Shown here piece after piece: positions 26,584 to 35,355 of a stretch of 64,000 nucleotides of DNA (within the stretch, counting starts at the first letter, position 1; each line of letters opens with the position of its first letter). The translations under genes were made by a program, and so were the position numbers. This DNA comes from Cupriavidus oxalaticus (lineage in GTDB: Bacteria > Pseudomonadota > Gammaproteobacteria > Burkholderiales > Burkholderiaceae). The notes below the pieces were generated by a model that worked only from the letters and a program-made list of their open reading frames with translations, did not search any database and had not been told where the DNA came from. Where the stretch lies: assembly GCF_016894385.1 (NCBI RefSeq), contig NZ_CP069812.1, positions 2,170,001 to 2,234,000 on the forward strand, in the 5' to 3' direction.

Positions 26584-28086
26584 TCAGGCGATTCCCTTGG
26601 CCCGGGCCTTGCTGCGCAGGTCGCTCACCAGCGGCCACACCAGCACGAAGATCGCCAGGCCCATGATCGTGCCGACCAGCCCGTTCGACCAGAACACATC
26701 CAGTTCGCCGGACGACACCAGCATGGTCTGCCGGAAGGCGTCTTCCGCGCGGTCGCCCAGCACCAGCGCCAGCACCATCGGCGCCAGCGGATAGTCCAGC
26801 TTCTTCAGCACATAGCCGATCACGCCAAAGACCAGCATCAGCCAGACGTCGAACAGCGCGCCGTTCACCGTGTAGGCGCCGATCGCGCAGATCACCAGGA
26901 TCAGCGGCGCGATGATCGAGAACGGGATGCGCAGGATCGCGGCAAAGAGCGGCACGGTCGACAGCACCACGATCAGGCCGACGATATTGCCCAGGTACAT
27001 GCTGGCGATCAGCCCCCACACGAACGGCCCCTGCTCGGCGAACAGCAGCGGCCCCGGCTGCAGGCCCCAGATCATCAGGCCGCCCAGCAGCACCGCTGCC
27101 GTGGCGGAGCCCGGGATGCCGAGCGCCAGCATCGGCAGCAGCGCGCTGGTGCCGGCGGCGTGCGCCGCGGTTTCCGGCGCCACCACGCCTTCGACGTTGC
27201 CCTTGCCGAACGAGTCCGGGTTCCTGGCCATGCGCTTGGCGACGCCGTAGCCCATGAACGAGGCCGCGGTGGCGCCGCCCGGGGTGATGCCAAGCCAGCA
27301 GCCGATCACGGACGAGCGGATCACGGTCATCCAGTAGCGCGGCAGCTCGGCCCAGGTCTTCAGCACCACCTTCAGGTCGATGCGCGCCTGCTTGCCGCGG
27401 AACGCGACGCCCTCCTCCATCGTCATCAGGATCTCGCTGATGCCGAACAGCCCGATCACGGCGACCAGGAAGTCGAAGCCGCGCAGCAGCTCGTGCGAGC
27501 CGAAGGTCATGCGCAGCGTGCCCGAGACCGTGTCCATGCCGACCGCCGCCAGGATAAAGCCCAGGCACATCGCGATCAGGATCTTCGGCTTGGACTCCTT
27601 GCCCATGCCGACGAAACTGCAGAACGTCAGCAGGTACACCGCGAAGAACTCCGGCGGCCCGAAGCGCAGCGCGAACTTCGCCACCATCGGCGCCAGGAAG
27701 GTGATCAGCAGCACCCCCGCCATCGCGCCGAGGCAGGAGCCGGTGAAGGCGGAGGTCAGGGCCTTGCCGGCCTCGCCCCGCTGGGCCATCGGATAGCCGT
27801 CGAAGGTCGTCGCCACCGACCAGGCCTCGCCGGGGATATTGAACAGGATCGAGGTGATCGCGCCGCCGAACAGGGCGCCCCAGTAGATGCAGGACAGCAT
27901 GATGATGGCGGAGACCGGGTCCATCGAAAACGTCAGCGGCAGCAGGATTGCCACGCCGTTGGGGCCGCCCAGCCCGGGCAGCACGCCGACCACGATCCCG
28001 AGCAGGATGCCGGCGAACATCAGGCCGACGTTCTGCCACGACAGGGCGACCGCGAAGCCGCCCATCAATGCGTTCATTTCTTCCAT
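26584..28086 (-). CDS. tctA: Tripartite tricarboxylate transporter, large membrane subunit
   Basis: A 500-residue TctA-family permease with about 11 hydrophobic segments and the family signatures GVLPGLGGPNGVAILLPLTF near the N-terminus and GITPGGATAASFMGYGVAKR in the second repeat. It imports carboxylates with proton or sodium coupling, together with TctB and the Bug receptor. It is the last gene of the leftward operon, with tctB 9 bp upstream. Confidence 0.94.
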   Translation of the reverse strand: MEEMNALMGGFAVALSWQNVGLMFAGILLGIVVGVLPGLGGPNGVAILLPLTFSMDPVSAIIMLSCIYWGALFGGAITSILFNIPGEAWSVATTFDGYPMAQRGEAGKALTSAFTGSCLGAMAGVLLITFLAPMVAKFALRFGPPEFFAVYLLTFCSFVGMGKESKPKILIAMCLGFILAAVGMDTVSGTLRMTFGSHELLRGFDFLVAVIGLFGISEILMTMEEGVAFRGKQARIDLKVVLKTWAELPRYWMTVIRSSVIGCWLGITPGGATAASFMGYGVAKRMARNPDSFGKGNVEGVVAPETAAHAAGTSALLPMLALGIPGSATAAVLLGGLMIWGLQPGPLLFAEQGPFVWGLIASMYLGNIVGLIVVLSTVPLFAAILRIPFSIIAPLILVICAIGAYTVNGALFDVWLMLVFGVIGYVLKKLDYPLAPMVLALVLGDRAEDAFRQTMLVSSGELDVFWSNGLVGTIMGLAIFVLVWPLVSDLRSKARAKGIA

Positions 28087-28095
28087 CGCGCCTCC

Positions 28096-28602
28096 TCAGT
28101 AGCCCAGCGCAGCTTCCAGCGGCCCCTTGGGCAGCGGCACGCGGAACTGGATCTCGAAGATCCAGAACAGCAACAGGTTGATGCCGGCGCCGGTCAGCAG
28201 CGCCCTGGGCCAGCCCGACTTGCCCACCCACACCATGAAGCCGACGATAAAGACCGCCGACGCCACGTAGATGCCGAGCATGCCGATCAGGCCGACATAG
28301 CCCGTCAGCGGCAGCAGGATCACGCCGACCTGCCGCAGTTGCTGCCAGGTCGCGAAGACCGCCTTGCCGTCGCCGCGCAGCGCCTGCATCGCCACCAGCA
28401 CGCTGCAGGCCAGCACGATGATGCCGACGCGCATCGGGAAGTAGCCGGCTTCGGGCCCGTCCGGCGCCCAGCCGGCGCCAATGCTGTAGTTGCTCCAGAT
28501 CACGACGATCGCGCCGGCCAGCAGGCATAGCGCGACCACCAGTTCCACTGCCTTGACCGAGAGCCCGGCGCCAGCCGGCTCGCCCCCATGATGTGAATCC
28601 AT
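28096..28602 (-). CDS. tctB: Tripartite tricarboxylate transporter, small membrane subunit
   Basis: A 168-residue membrane protein with four hydrophobic helices (for example VVALCLLAGAIVVIWSNY, VAMQALRG and GMLGIYVASAVFIVGFMVW), the size and layout of TctB. It partners TctA. It lies between the receptor gene and tctA in one transcription unit. Confidence 0.9.
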   Translation of the reverse strand: MDSHHGGEPAGAGLSVKAVELVVALCLLAGAIVVIWSNYSIGAGWAPDGPEAGYFPMRVGIIVLACSVLVAMQALRGDGKAVFATWQQLRQVGVILLPLTGYVGLIGMLGIYVASAVFIVGFMVWVGKSGWPRALLTGAGINLLLFWIFEIQFRVPLPKGPLEAALGY

Positions 28603-28675
28603 CTCTGCCCCTTGATATCCCTTCAGCCATCGGTTCCGGCGCAGGCGCCGGAACCTTGCGAATCCGGCGCGTGCC

Positions 28676-29677
28676 TCAGCGCGCGGCGACGAAGCCGGCT
28701 TCCTTGATGATGTCGCGGTGCGCGGCCTCGTCCTTCGCCAGGAAGTCGGTCAGCGCCCTGGCGGTCAGGAACTCGTTCTTGAGCGCGTTCTTTTCCAGGT
28801 ATTCCTTCCACTCCGGGGTGGCCACGATCTTCTGCATCAGGTCGACGTAGTACTTCTGCTGCTCGGGCGTGACGCCGCCGGGCATCATGAAGACGCGCAG
28901 CATCTGGTATTGCACGTCGAGCCCCAGCTCCTTGCAGGTCGGCACATCGTTCCAGCTCTGGGCCTGCGTGACCTTGGCCTTGTAGGCCATGCGCTCCGGC
29001 GCGAACACGCACAGCGCCTTGTGCTCGCCGGCGCGCCATTGCCCGACCGATTCCGACGGATTGTTGACGTTGGCGTCGATATGCTGGCCCGACAGCTGCG
29101 TCGCCGCTTCGCCGCCGCCCTTGTACGGCACGTAGATGAATTTCGCGCCGGTCTTCTTCTGCACCAGCGAGGTGATGATCTGGTCTTCGCGCTTGGAGCT
29201 GGTGCCGCCGACCTTGACCTTGCCCGCGTTCGCCTTCGAGCCATCGACAAACTCCGGCACCGACTTGTATGGCCCGGCGGCATTGGTCCACAGTACGAAC
29301 TCGTCCTGGGCAATCATGGCCACCGGGGTCAGGTCGCGCCAGCTGAACGGCAGGTGGCTGACCATCGGCACGGTATAGAGCGCCGACGACGCGACCAGCA
29401 GCTTGTGGGGATTGCCTTGCGACGCCTTGGTGTCCATCAGGCCCTCGGCCCCGCTGGCGCCGGCCTTGTTCAGCACGATGACCGGCTGGTTCATCAGCTT
29501 GTGCCTGGCGATGATGCCCTGGATGGCGCGCGCCATCTGGTCCGACGCGCCCCCGGCGCTGAACGGCACCACGATCTCGACCGGCTTTGCCGGCTCCCAG
29601 GCCCATGCATTGGCGCCGAGGCAGGCGGTGGCGCAGGCCATGGCGGTGAGGGCGCTCCTGACGATCTTGCGTTGCAT
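28676..29677 (-). CDS. tctC: TctC/Bug periplasmic receptor of the linked tripartite transporter
   Basis: A 333-residue Bug protein with a signal peptide of about 26 residues (cleavage near AWA|WEP). Receptor motifs include KPVEIVVPFSAGGASDQMAR, GASGAEGLM and VPYKGGGEAATQL. Two cysteines (CVFAPE, PTCKELG) in the mature part may form a disulfide. It is encoded directly ahead of tctBA, so it probably delivers the ligand to that permease. The adjacent 2-hydroxyacid dehydrogenase suggests a hydroxy-carboxylate ligand (inference). Confidence 0.9.
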   Translation of the reverse strand: MQRKIVRSALTAMACATACLGANAWAWEPAKPVEIVVPFSAGGASDQMARAIQGIIARHKLMNQPVIVLNKAGASGAEGLMDTKASQGNPHKLLVASSALYTVPMVSHLPFSWRDLTPVAMIAQDEFVLWTNAAGPYKSVPEFVDGSKANAGKVKVGGTSSKREDQIITSLVQKKTGAKFIYVPYKGGGEAATQLSGQHIDANVNNPSESVGQWRAGEHKALCVFAPERMAYKAKVTQAQSWNDVPTCKELGLDVQYQMLRVFMMPGGVTPEQQKYYVDLMQKIVATPEWKEYLEKNALKNEFLTARALTDFLAKDEAAHRDIIKEAGFVAAR

Positions 29678-29787
29678 TTTTTTGTCTCCTTTGGCTTAGG
29701 TACTCTGCTTGATACTTTGACGGGTACTCTGATCCGCTTTGGTTGCGGCTTGACTTTGTTGTCCGTGCCAGCGATGCGGCTGCTGCC

Positions 29788-32700
29788 TCAGCCACCACGG
29801 CCTCCTGCCAGGGCCATTTCCAGCACGCGCGCCACGTGAAGCGCCTGCGCATCGGCGCCGTCCAGGATCTGGTGCCGGCAGCTGGTGCCGTCGGCGACCA
29901 CGATGGCATCGGCGGCGCGCTGGCGCACAGCGGGCAGCAGCGACAGCTCGGCCATGGCCTTCGACGCCTCGAAATGCTCCGCCTCGTAGCCGAAGCTGCC
30001 GGCCATGCCGCAGCACGACGACTCCACCGGCGCGACCTTCAGCCCCGGGATCCAGCCCAGCACGGTCTGCACCGGCGTGAAGGCATCGAAGGCCTTCTGG
30101 TGGCAGTGTCCGTGCACCACCGCTTCCGAGGCCTGCAACGGCTGCAGCGGCAGGTCCAGCCGGCCCGCGCGCTCCTCGCGGACCAGGAACTCCTCGAACA
30201 GGAACGACAGGCTGGCAAGCTGCCGGGCCTCGTCGCCATAGCCGTAGCCAAGAAACTCGTCGCGCAGCGACAGCAGGCAGGACGGCTCCAGCCCCACCAC
30301 CGGCACGCCGCGCGCGACATAAGGGCGGAACGCGTCCAGCATGCGCCGGACCTCTTCCTTCGCCTGGTCCACCAGCCCGGCGGCCAGGAAAGTCCGGCCG
30401 CAGCACAGCGGGCGCTCGCCCGCGCGGGTGTTGAAATGCACGGTATAGCCCGCCGCTTCCAGCACCGCCTGCGCGGCGCGGGCGTTCTCGGGTTCCATGT
30501 AGTTGCTGAACGTGTCGACGAACAGCAGCACCTCGCGGGTGCCGGCGGACTTGCCGGCGGGCTTGCCAGCGTCCATGCCCGCAGTCAGGAAGGGCTTGCG
30601 GAAACGGGGCAGCGACCGCTCCGGCGCAAACCCCAGCGCGCGCTTCACCCAGCCCGAGACCAGCGGAATGCGGTCCGCCAGCGCCAGCAGTCCCGACAGC
30701 CGGCTCGCCACCGGCGCATAGCGCGGCATGTACGCGACCATGCGTTCGCGCAGGCTGGTGCCGTGCCGTTTGGCCCATGCATGGCGCGCCTCGATCTTGA
30801 GCCGGGCCATGTCGACGCCGGTCGGGCAGTCCCGCTTGCAGCCCTTGCACGACACGCACAGGTCCAGCACTTCCTTCACCTCGGGGCTGGCCAGCCCTTC
30901 GCTGCCGAGCTGGCCGGACACGGCCAGCCGCAGCGTATTGGCGCGGCCGCGCGTGACGTGCTGCTCGTCCTTGGTCACGCGATAGCTCGGGCACATGGTG
31001 CCGGCGTCGAACTTGCGGCAGTGGCCGTTGTTGTTGCACATCTCCACCGCCGAGGCCAGTCCGTGCGTGGCCGTGTCGGCGCCGGTGCCGGGCGCGGTCT
31101 CCTCGCCGCTCATCGGGTCGCGGCGCACGTTCCAGGCCGACCAGTCGAGCGCGGGCGTCAGCGGCAGCGCCGCATAGCCGGGCGCAAAGCGGAAGTTCTC
31201 GCGCGCGTCCATCCGGGGCGGCCGCACGATCTTGTCGGGATTGAAGCGGTTGTCCGGGTCGAACAGCGCCTTGATCTCGCTGAACGCGGCATTGATGCGC
31301 GGGCCATACTGCCATGCCACCCATTCGCCCCGGCACAGCCCGTCGCCGTGCTCGCCGGAATAGGCGCCCTTGTACTCGCGCACCAGCTCGGCCGCTTCCT
31401 CGGCGATCTCGCGCATGCGCACCGCGCCGTCGCGGCGCATGTCCAGGATAGGACGCACGTGCAGCGTGCCGACACTGGCGTGCGCGTACCAGGTGCCCTC
31501 GGTCTCGTGCTTGTGGAAGACCTCGGTCAGCCGGCGCGTGTATTCGGCCAGGTGTTCCAGCGGCACGGCGCAATCTTCGATGAAGGACACCGGCTTGCCA
31601 TCGCCCTTCATGCTCATCATGATGTTGAGCCCGGCCTTGCGCACGTCCCACAGCGCCTTCTGCGCCTTCTCGTCGGGCATCTTCACCACCGAACCCGGCA
31701 GGCCCAGGTCGCCCATCAGCTCAGCCAGCTGTTCCAGCTGCGCCAGCAGCGCCTGGCGGTCTTCGCCGGCGAACTCGACCAGCAGGATGGCCTGCGGGTC
31801 GCCGGTGAGCGCGCGCTCGACCACCGGGCGGAAGGCCGGGTTCTCCATCGACAGGTCGATCATGGTCCGGTCGACCAGCTCCACCGCCACCGGGCGCAGC
31901 CTGACGATATGCTGCGTCAGGTCCATGGCCTGGTAGAACGTGGGGAAGTTCACCACGCCCAGCACCTTGTGCGCCGGCAGCGGCGCCAGCTTCAGCGTGA
32001 CCAGCCTGCTATACGCCAGCGTCCCCTCGGACCCCACCAGGATATGCGCCAGGTTGGCATGGCCATCGTCGGTATAGGCCATCGGGTTCTGGCAGTCGAA
32101 CAGGTCGATGTTGTAGCCGGCCACGCGGCGCAGCACTTTCGGCATGCGCTCGGCGATCTCGCCGCGCTCGCGCGTGGCAATGCGCTCCAGCCCGCGCAGG
32201 ATGCCTTCGGCGCGCCCCGCCGCCACCGGCCTGGCCAGCGAGCCGAAATGGCATTCGCTGCCGTCGGCCAGCACGGCATCGATGGCCAGCACGTTATGCA
32301 CCATGTTGCCGTAGGCAATCGAGCGCGATCCGCACGAGTTGTTGCCGGCCATGCCGCCGATGGTGCATTGCGCGCCGGTCGACACGTCCACCGGGAACCA
32401 GAGGCCATGCGGCCTGAGCCAGGCGTTGAGGTGGTCGAGCACGATGCCCGGCTCCACCGTCACCGTGCGCGCCGCCGCGTCGAACGCCACCACGTTGTTG
32501 AGCCACTTGCTGTTGTCGATCACCAGCGCCTCGCCCACGGTCTGCCCGCACTGGCTGGTCCCTGCGCCGCGCGCCAGCACCGGCACGCGCTGGTCGCGGG
32601 CGATGTCGAGCGCGCGCAGCAGGTCGGCCTGGTCGCGCGGCACGACCACGCCGATCGGCATGATCTGATAGATCGACGCATCGGTGGCATAGCGCCCGCG

Positions 32701-32832
32701 GCCGGCGCGGTCGAACAGCACGTCGCCGCGCAGTTCCTTGCGCAGCAGCGCGGACAGCGGCGACACGGCGCGATGCTGCGATGGCACCAAATGGATCGGC
32801 TTGACCAGCGTGGAGGAAGTAAAGGTATTCAT
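29788..32832 (-). CDS. FAD/Fe-S D-2-hydroxyacid dehydrogenase, GlcD-GlcF-type fusion (YdiJ-like)
   Basis: A 1014-residue enzyme with, in order: an FAD PCMH domain (about 45-285, with LARGAGTSQCGQTV and GGMAGNNSCGSRSI), an FAD-oxidase C-terminal domain (to about 545, with GEHGDGLCRGEW), a di-[4Fe-4S] ferredoxin-like part (Cys around 598 in CNNNGHC; CVSCKGCKRDCP around 652-664), and a CCG-type cysteine-rich domain (GLEPSCLLS, HGHCHQKA, SSCCGMAGSFG). It matches E. coli YdiJ in size and plan; that family oxidises D-2-hydroxyglutarate, D-lactate or similar acids and reduces quinone. The ATG at 32832 was taken; a longer frame upstream lacks conserved sequence. Confidence 0.88.
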   Translation of the reverse strand: MNTFTSSTLVKPIHLVPSQHRAVSPLSALLRKELRGDVLFDRAGRGRYATDASIYQIMPIGVVVPRDQADLLRALDIARDQRVPVLARGAGTSQCGQTVGEALVIDNSKWLNNVVAFDAAARTVTVEPGIVLDHLNAWLRPHGLWFPVDVSTGAQCTIGGMAGNNSCGSRSIAYGNMVHNVLAIDAVLADGSECHFGSLARPVAAGRAEGILRGLERIATRERGEIAERMPKVLRRVAGYNIDLFDCQNPMAYTDDGHANLAHILVGSEGTLAYSRLVTLKLAPLPAHKVLGVVNFPTFYQAMDLTQHIVRLRPVAVELVDRTMIDLSMENPAFRPVVERALTGDPQAILLVEFAGEDRQALLAQLEQLAELMGDLGLPGSVVKMPDEKAQKALWDVRKAGLNIMMSMKGDGKPVSFIEDCAVPLEHLAEYTRRLTEVFHKHETEGTWYAHASVGTLHVRPILDMRRDGAVRMREIAEEAAELVREYKGAYSGEHGDGLCRGEWVAWQYGPRINAAFSEIKALFDPDNRFNPDKIVRPPRMDARENFRFAPGYAALPLTPALDWSAWNVRRDPMSGEETAPGTGADTATHGLASAVEMCNNNGHCRKFDAGTMCPSYRVTKDEQHVTRGRANTLRLAVSGQLGSEGLASPEVKEVLDLCVSCKGCKRDCPTGVDMARLKIEARHAWAKRHGTSLRERMVAYMPRYAPVASRLSGLLALADRIPLVSGWVKRALGFAPERSLPRFRKPFLTAGMDAGKPAGKSAGTREVLLFVDTFSNYMEPENARAAQAVLEAAGYTVHFNTRAGERPLCCGRTFLAAGLVDQAKEEVRRMLDAFRPYVARGVPVVGLEPSCLLSLRDEFLGYGYGDEARQLASLSFLFEEFLVREERAGRLDLPLQPLQASEAVVHGHCHQKAFDAFTPVQTVLGWIPGLKVAPVESSCCGMAGSFGYEAEHFEASKAMAELSLLPAVRQRAADAIVVADGTSCRHQILDGADAQALHVARVLEMALAGGRGG

Positions 32833-32963
32833 GGCAAACAGCCGGCTTGTGTCCGGCTGGACGAACGTCGGTGGATGCCGGCGTGAATCCGCAGGCAACA
32901 GGCGCCCCTGCCGATCACCCCGACGTGATGGCATGGGCTTGTGATGCGTGGATAGGGCTGCCA

Positions 32964-32994
32964 GGCCGGCCCGGTCCGTCCCGGCGCCGGCCTA
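32964..32994. other. Intergenic hairpin between aminotransferase and dehydrogenase genes
   Basis: AGGCCGGC and GCCGGCCT form a perfect 8-bp stem with a 15-nt loop in the 173-bp gap. There is no T-run, so it may be a processing or attenuating hairpin rather than a terminator. Confidence 0.35.
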
Positions 32995-33005
32995 TGCGGC
33001 GGCGT

Positions 33006-34226
33006 TCAGGCAGCCGCCTTCAGCACTGGCATATCCGCGTGCGACGCCAGGTAGTCCATGGCCGCCGCGACGCCGCTCGCTGCGACAGGAACGCCTGCCA
33101 GCCTCAGCCCCATCTCGCAGCCGGCCAGCGTTGCCATCAGCGTCAGGTCGTTGCAGTCGCCCAGATGGCCGATGCGGAACATGCGGCCGCGCATCTTGCC
33201 GAGCGCCTGGCCCAGCGACATGTCGAAGCGCTCATAGATGAGCTTGCGCACGGCATCGGCGTCCACGCCCTGCGGCATCATCACGCCGGTCAGCACGGGG
33301 CTGTACACCGCCGGGTCGGCGCACTGGATCTCCAGGCCCCATGCGCGCACGGCGCGGCGCGTGGCTTCCGCCAGGCGCTGGTGGCGGGCGAAGACATGGT
33401 CCAGCCCCTCGCCCAGGATCATGTCGAGCGCCTCGGACAGGCCGTAGAGCAGGTTGGTGTTCGGGGTATACGGCCAGTAGCCGTTCTTGTTGGCTTCGAT
33501 GATTTCGGTCCAGTCCCAGAATGCGCGCGGCAGCGTGGCGCCGTGGCCGGCCGCGATCGCCTTCGGCGAGATCGCGTTGAAGCTGATGCCGGGCGGCAGC
33601 ATCAGGCCCTTCTGCGAACCCGACACCGTGACATCGACGCCCCACTCGTCATGCCGGTAGTCGGCCGAGGCCAGGCCCGAGATCGTGTCCACCAGCAGCA
33701 AGGCGGGGTGGCCGGCGGCGTCGATGGCCTTGCGCACCGCGGCAATGTTCGAGGTCACGCCCGTCGACGTCTCGTTATGCACCACGCAGACCGCCTTGAT
33801 CCCGTGCGCGGTGTCCTCGCGCAGCCGCGCCTCGATCATGTCGGCCTGCACGCCGCGGCGCCAGCCCTCGATGCCCGGCAGGCCCAGGAACTCGGGCTTC
33901 AGGCCCAGCGCTTCGGCCATCTTCTTCCACAACGTGGCGAAGTGGCCCGTCTCGAACATCAGCACATGGTCGCCCGGACTCAGCGTGTTGGCCAGCGCGG
34001 CCTCCCAGGCGCCGGTACCCGACGCGGGGTAGATGATCACCGGGTGCTCGGTCTTGAAGACCTTCTTGATATCGGCCAGCACCTTCCGCCCCAGCGCGCC
34101 GAACTCGGGACCGCGGTGGTCGATGGTCGGGTAGCTCATGGCGCGCAGGATGCGATCCGGGACCGGGCTCGGGCCGGGGATCTGCAGGAAGTGGCGGCCA
34201 GCGGGGTGGAAATCGAGGTGAATCAT
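33006..34226 (-). CDS. Class V aminotransferase, serine/alanine-glyoxylate type
   Basis: A 406-residue PLP enzyme of the SgaA/AGXT class. The PLP lysine is Lys206 in SGSQKGLMLPPG, the cofactor aspartate is Asp180 (LVDTIS), and PGPSPVPDRILRAM, ASGTGAWEAAL and HNETSTGV are typical. Family reactions interconvert glyoxylate and glycine using serine or alanine. Being first in an operon with a 2-hydroxyacid dehydrogenase and a carboxylate importer, it may transaminate the 2-oxo acid produced. The start at 34226 has GGAGACGCCATCCC upstream, and 18 bp further up begins a TTGAATT repeat array. Confidence 0.88.
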   Translation of the reverse strand: MIHLDFHPAGRHFLQIPGPSPVPDRILRAMSYPTIDHRGPEFGALGRKVLADIKKVFKTEHPVIIYPASGTGAWEAALANTLSPGDHVLMFETGHFATLWKKMAEALGLKPEFLGLPGIEGWRRGVQADMIEARLREDTAHGIKAVCVVHNETSTGVTSNIAAVRKAIDAAGHPALLLVDTISGLASADYRHDEWGVDVTVSGSQKGLMLPPGISFNAISPKAIAAGHGATLPRAFWDWTEIIEANKNGYWPYTPNTNLLYGLSEALDMILGEGLDHVFARHQRLAEATRRAVRAWGLEIQCADPAVYSPVLTGVMMPQGVDADAVRKLIYERFDMSLGQALGKMRGRMFRIGHLGDCNDLTLMATLAGCEMGLRLAGVPVAASGVAAAMDYLASHADMPVLKAAA

Positions 34227-34243
34227 GGGATGGCGTCTCCGTG

Positions 34244-34271
34244 TTGAATTTTGAATCTTGAATTTTGAATT
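34244..34271. repeat. Four tandem 7-bp TTGAATT repeats in the divergent promoter
   Basis: TTGAATT, TTGAATC, TTGAATT and TTGAATT run head to tail, the last extended to the palindrome TTGAATTCAA (34265-34274). Related AATTGAA words occur near the GntR start (about 34367 and 34394). The array lies between two divergent units and may be a multi-site operator. Confidence 0.6.
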
Positions 34272-34399
34272 CAATTTACTGTAGCACCGCTGCCCCGCGT
34301 ATCTCAAGGCGAACTTTCGCCGCGTTAACCCTGATGGCAATTGGGCGCTTTCGAGCTTGAGATACAATTGAACCCACCTTCCGCAGTTGGAAAAATTGA

Positions 34400-35125
34400 A
34401 TGCAAAATCCCCTTGACGACGAAAACAGACATTCCGATCCGCTCCTGCCCAAGCTCGAGCGCAAGCGCCTGCACGACGTGGTGGTCGAGCACCTGCGCCG
34501 GTTCATCGTCGAAGGCGTGCTGTCGCCGGGAATGAAGCTGAACGAGCGCGAGCTGTGCGAGACACTCGGCATCTCGCGCACGCCGCTGCGCGAGGCGCTC
34601 AAGGTGCTGGCCGCGGAAGGCCTGATCGACATCTGGCCGAACCGTGGCGCGAGCGTGTCGCGCATGAGCGAGACCGAAGTGTGGGAAATGTTCGAGCTGC
34701 TGAGCGGCCTCGAGGCCTTTGCAGGCGAACTGGCATGCGAGCGCATCACGCCGGCGGAGTTCGCCGAGATCAAGGCGCTGCACTACTCCATGCTCGCCTG
34801 CCGCGTGCAGAAGGACCTGCCCGGGTACTACGCCCGCAACCAGGAGATCCACAACCTGATCGTGGCCGCCGCGCGCAACGCGGCGCTAAGCCAGACGTAC
34901 CTCGCGCTGAACCGGCGCATCCAGGCGCTGCGCTTCCGCTCCAACTTCCAGTCGGAAAAATGGGACCGCGCCGTCGACGAGCACGAAGGCATGATCAGCG
35001 CGCTCGAGGCGCGCGATGGCAAGAAGCTGGCCGGCATCCTGCGGCACCACTTGCTGGAGAAGCGAGAGGCGGTGATGCAGATCCATGCGGAGCCGGTGCA
35101 GGACAAGCCTGTGCAGAATGCGTGA
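34400..35125 (+). CDS. GntR/FadR-subfamily regulator with FCD domain
   Basis: A 241-residue regulator. The winged helix spans about residues 22-90 (VVVEHLRRFIVEGVLSPGMKLNER, SRTPLREALKVLAAEGL) and the all-helical FCD ligand domain about 100-230. FCD metal-site residues are plausible in YYARNQEIHNLIVAAARN and RHHLLEKREAV. It is divergent from the aminotransferase/dehydrogenase/tct operon and probably represses it until its carboxylate inducer is present. The short TTGAATT array between them is the likely binding region. Confidence 0.88.
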   Translation: MQNPLDDENRHSDPLLPKLERKRLHDVVVEHLRRFIVEGVLSPGMKLNERELCETLGISRTPLREALKVLAAEGLIDIWPNRGASVSRMSETEVWEMFELLSGLEAFAGELACERITPAEFAEIKALHYSMLACRVQKDLPGYYARNQEIHNLIVAAARNAALSQTYLALNRRIQALRFRSNFQSEKWDRAVDEHEGMISALEARDGKKLAGILRHHLLEKREAVMQIHAEPVQDKPVQNA

Positions 35126-35270
35126 GGCCATCGCGGCGAAGTCCGGGTTCTCTCGCGCAAATTCGCTGCAAATGAGATCTGCATGATCTTCACTTGCGCC
35201 ACGCGGATAGACAGAAAAGCAACAGCCGGCCTCCCGGTCACGCCCGACGCGCTATAACTAACTGGGGTCG

Positions 35271-35310
35271 AACACAGGCGGACACAGGCGGACACAGGCG
35301 AACGCAGGCC
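35271..35310. repeat. Tandem 10-bp minisatellite (four units)
   Basis: AACACAGGCG, GACACAGGCG, GACACAGGCG and AACGCAGGCC follow each other just upstream of the VWA gene. Units two and three are identical. Such arrays can change copy number by slippage and could affect promoter or leader spacing. Confidence 0.7.
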
Positions 35311-35355
35311 CCGCTCCGCCGCGCAAGCGCTATCCGTCCGAACAGGAGCACCGGC

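Noticed and set aside
29743..32886. A 1047-codon plus-strand open frame opposite the FAD/Fe-S dehydrogenase
   Set aside because: The minus-strand protein has complete domain signatures. The plus-strand translation is compositionally biased and has no recognisable domain.
35271..35310. CRISPR-like repeats
   Set aside because: Units are 10 bp, directly adjacent and without spacers.
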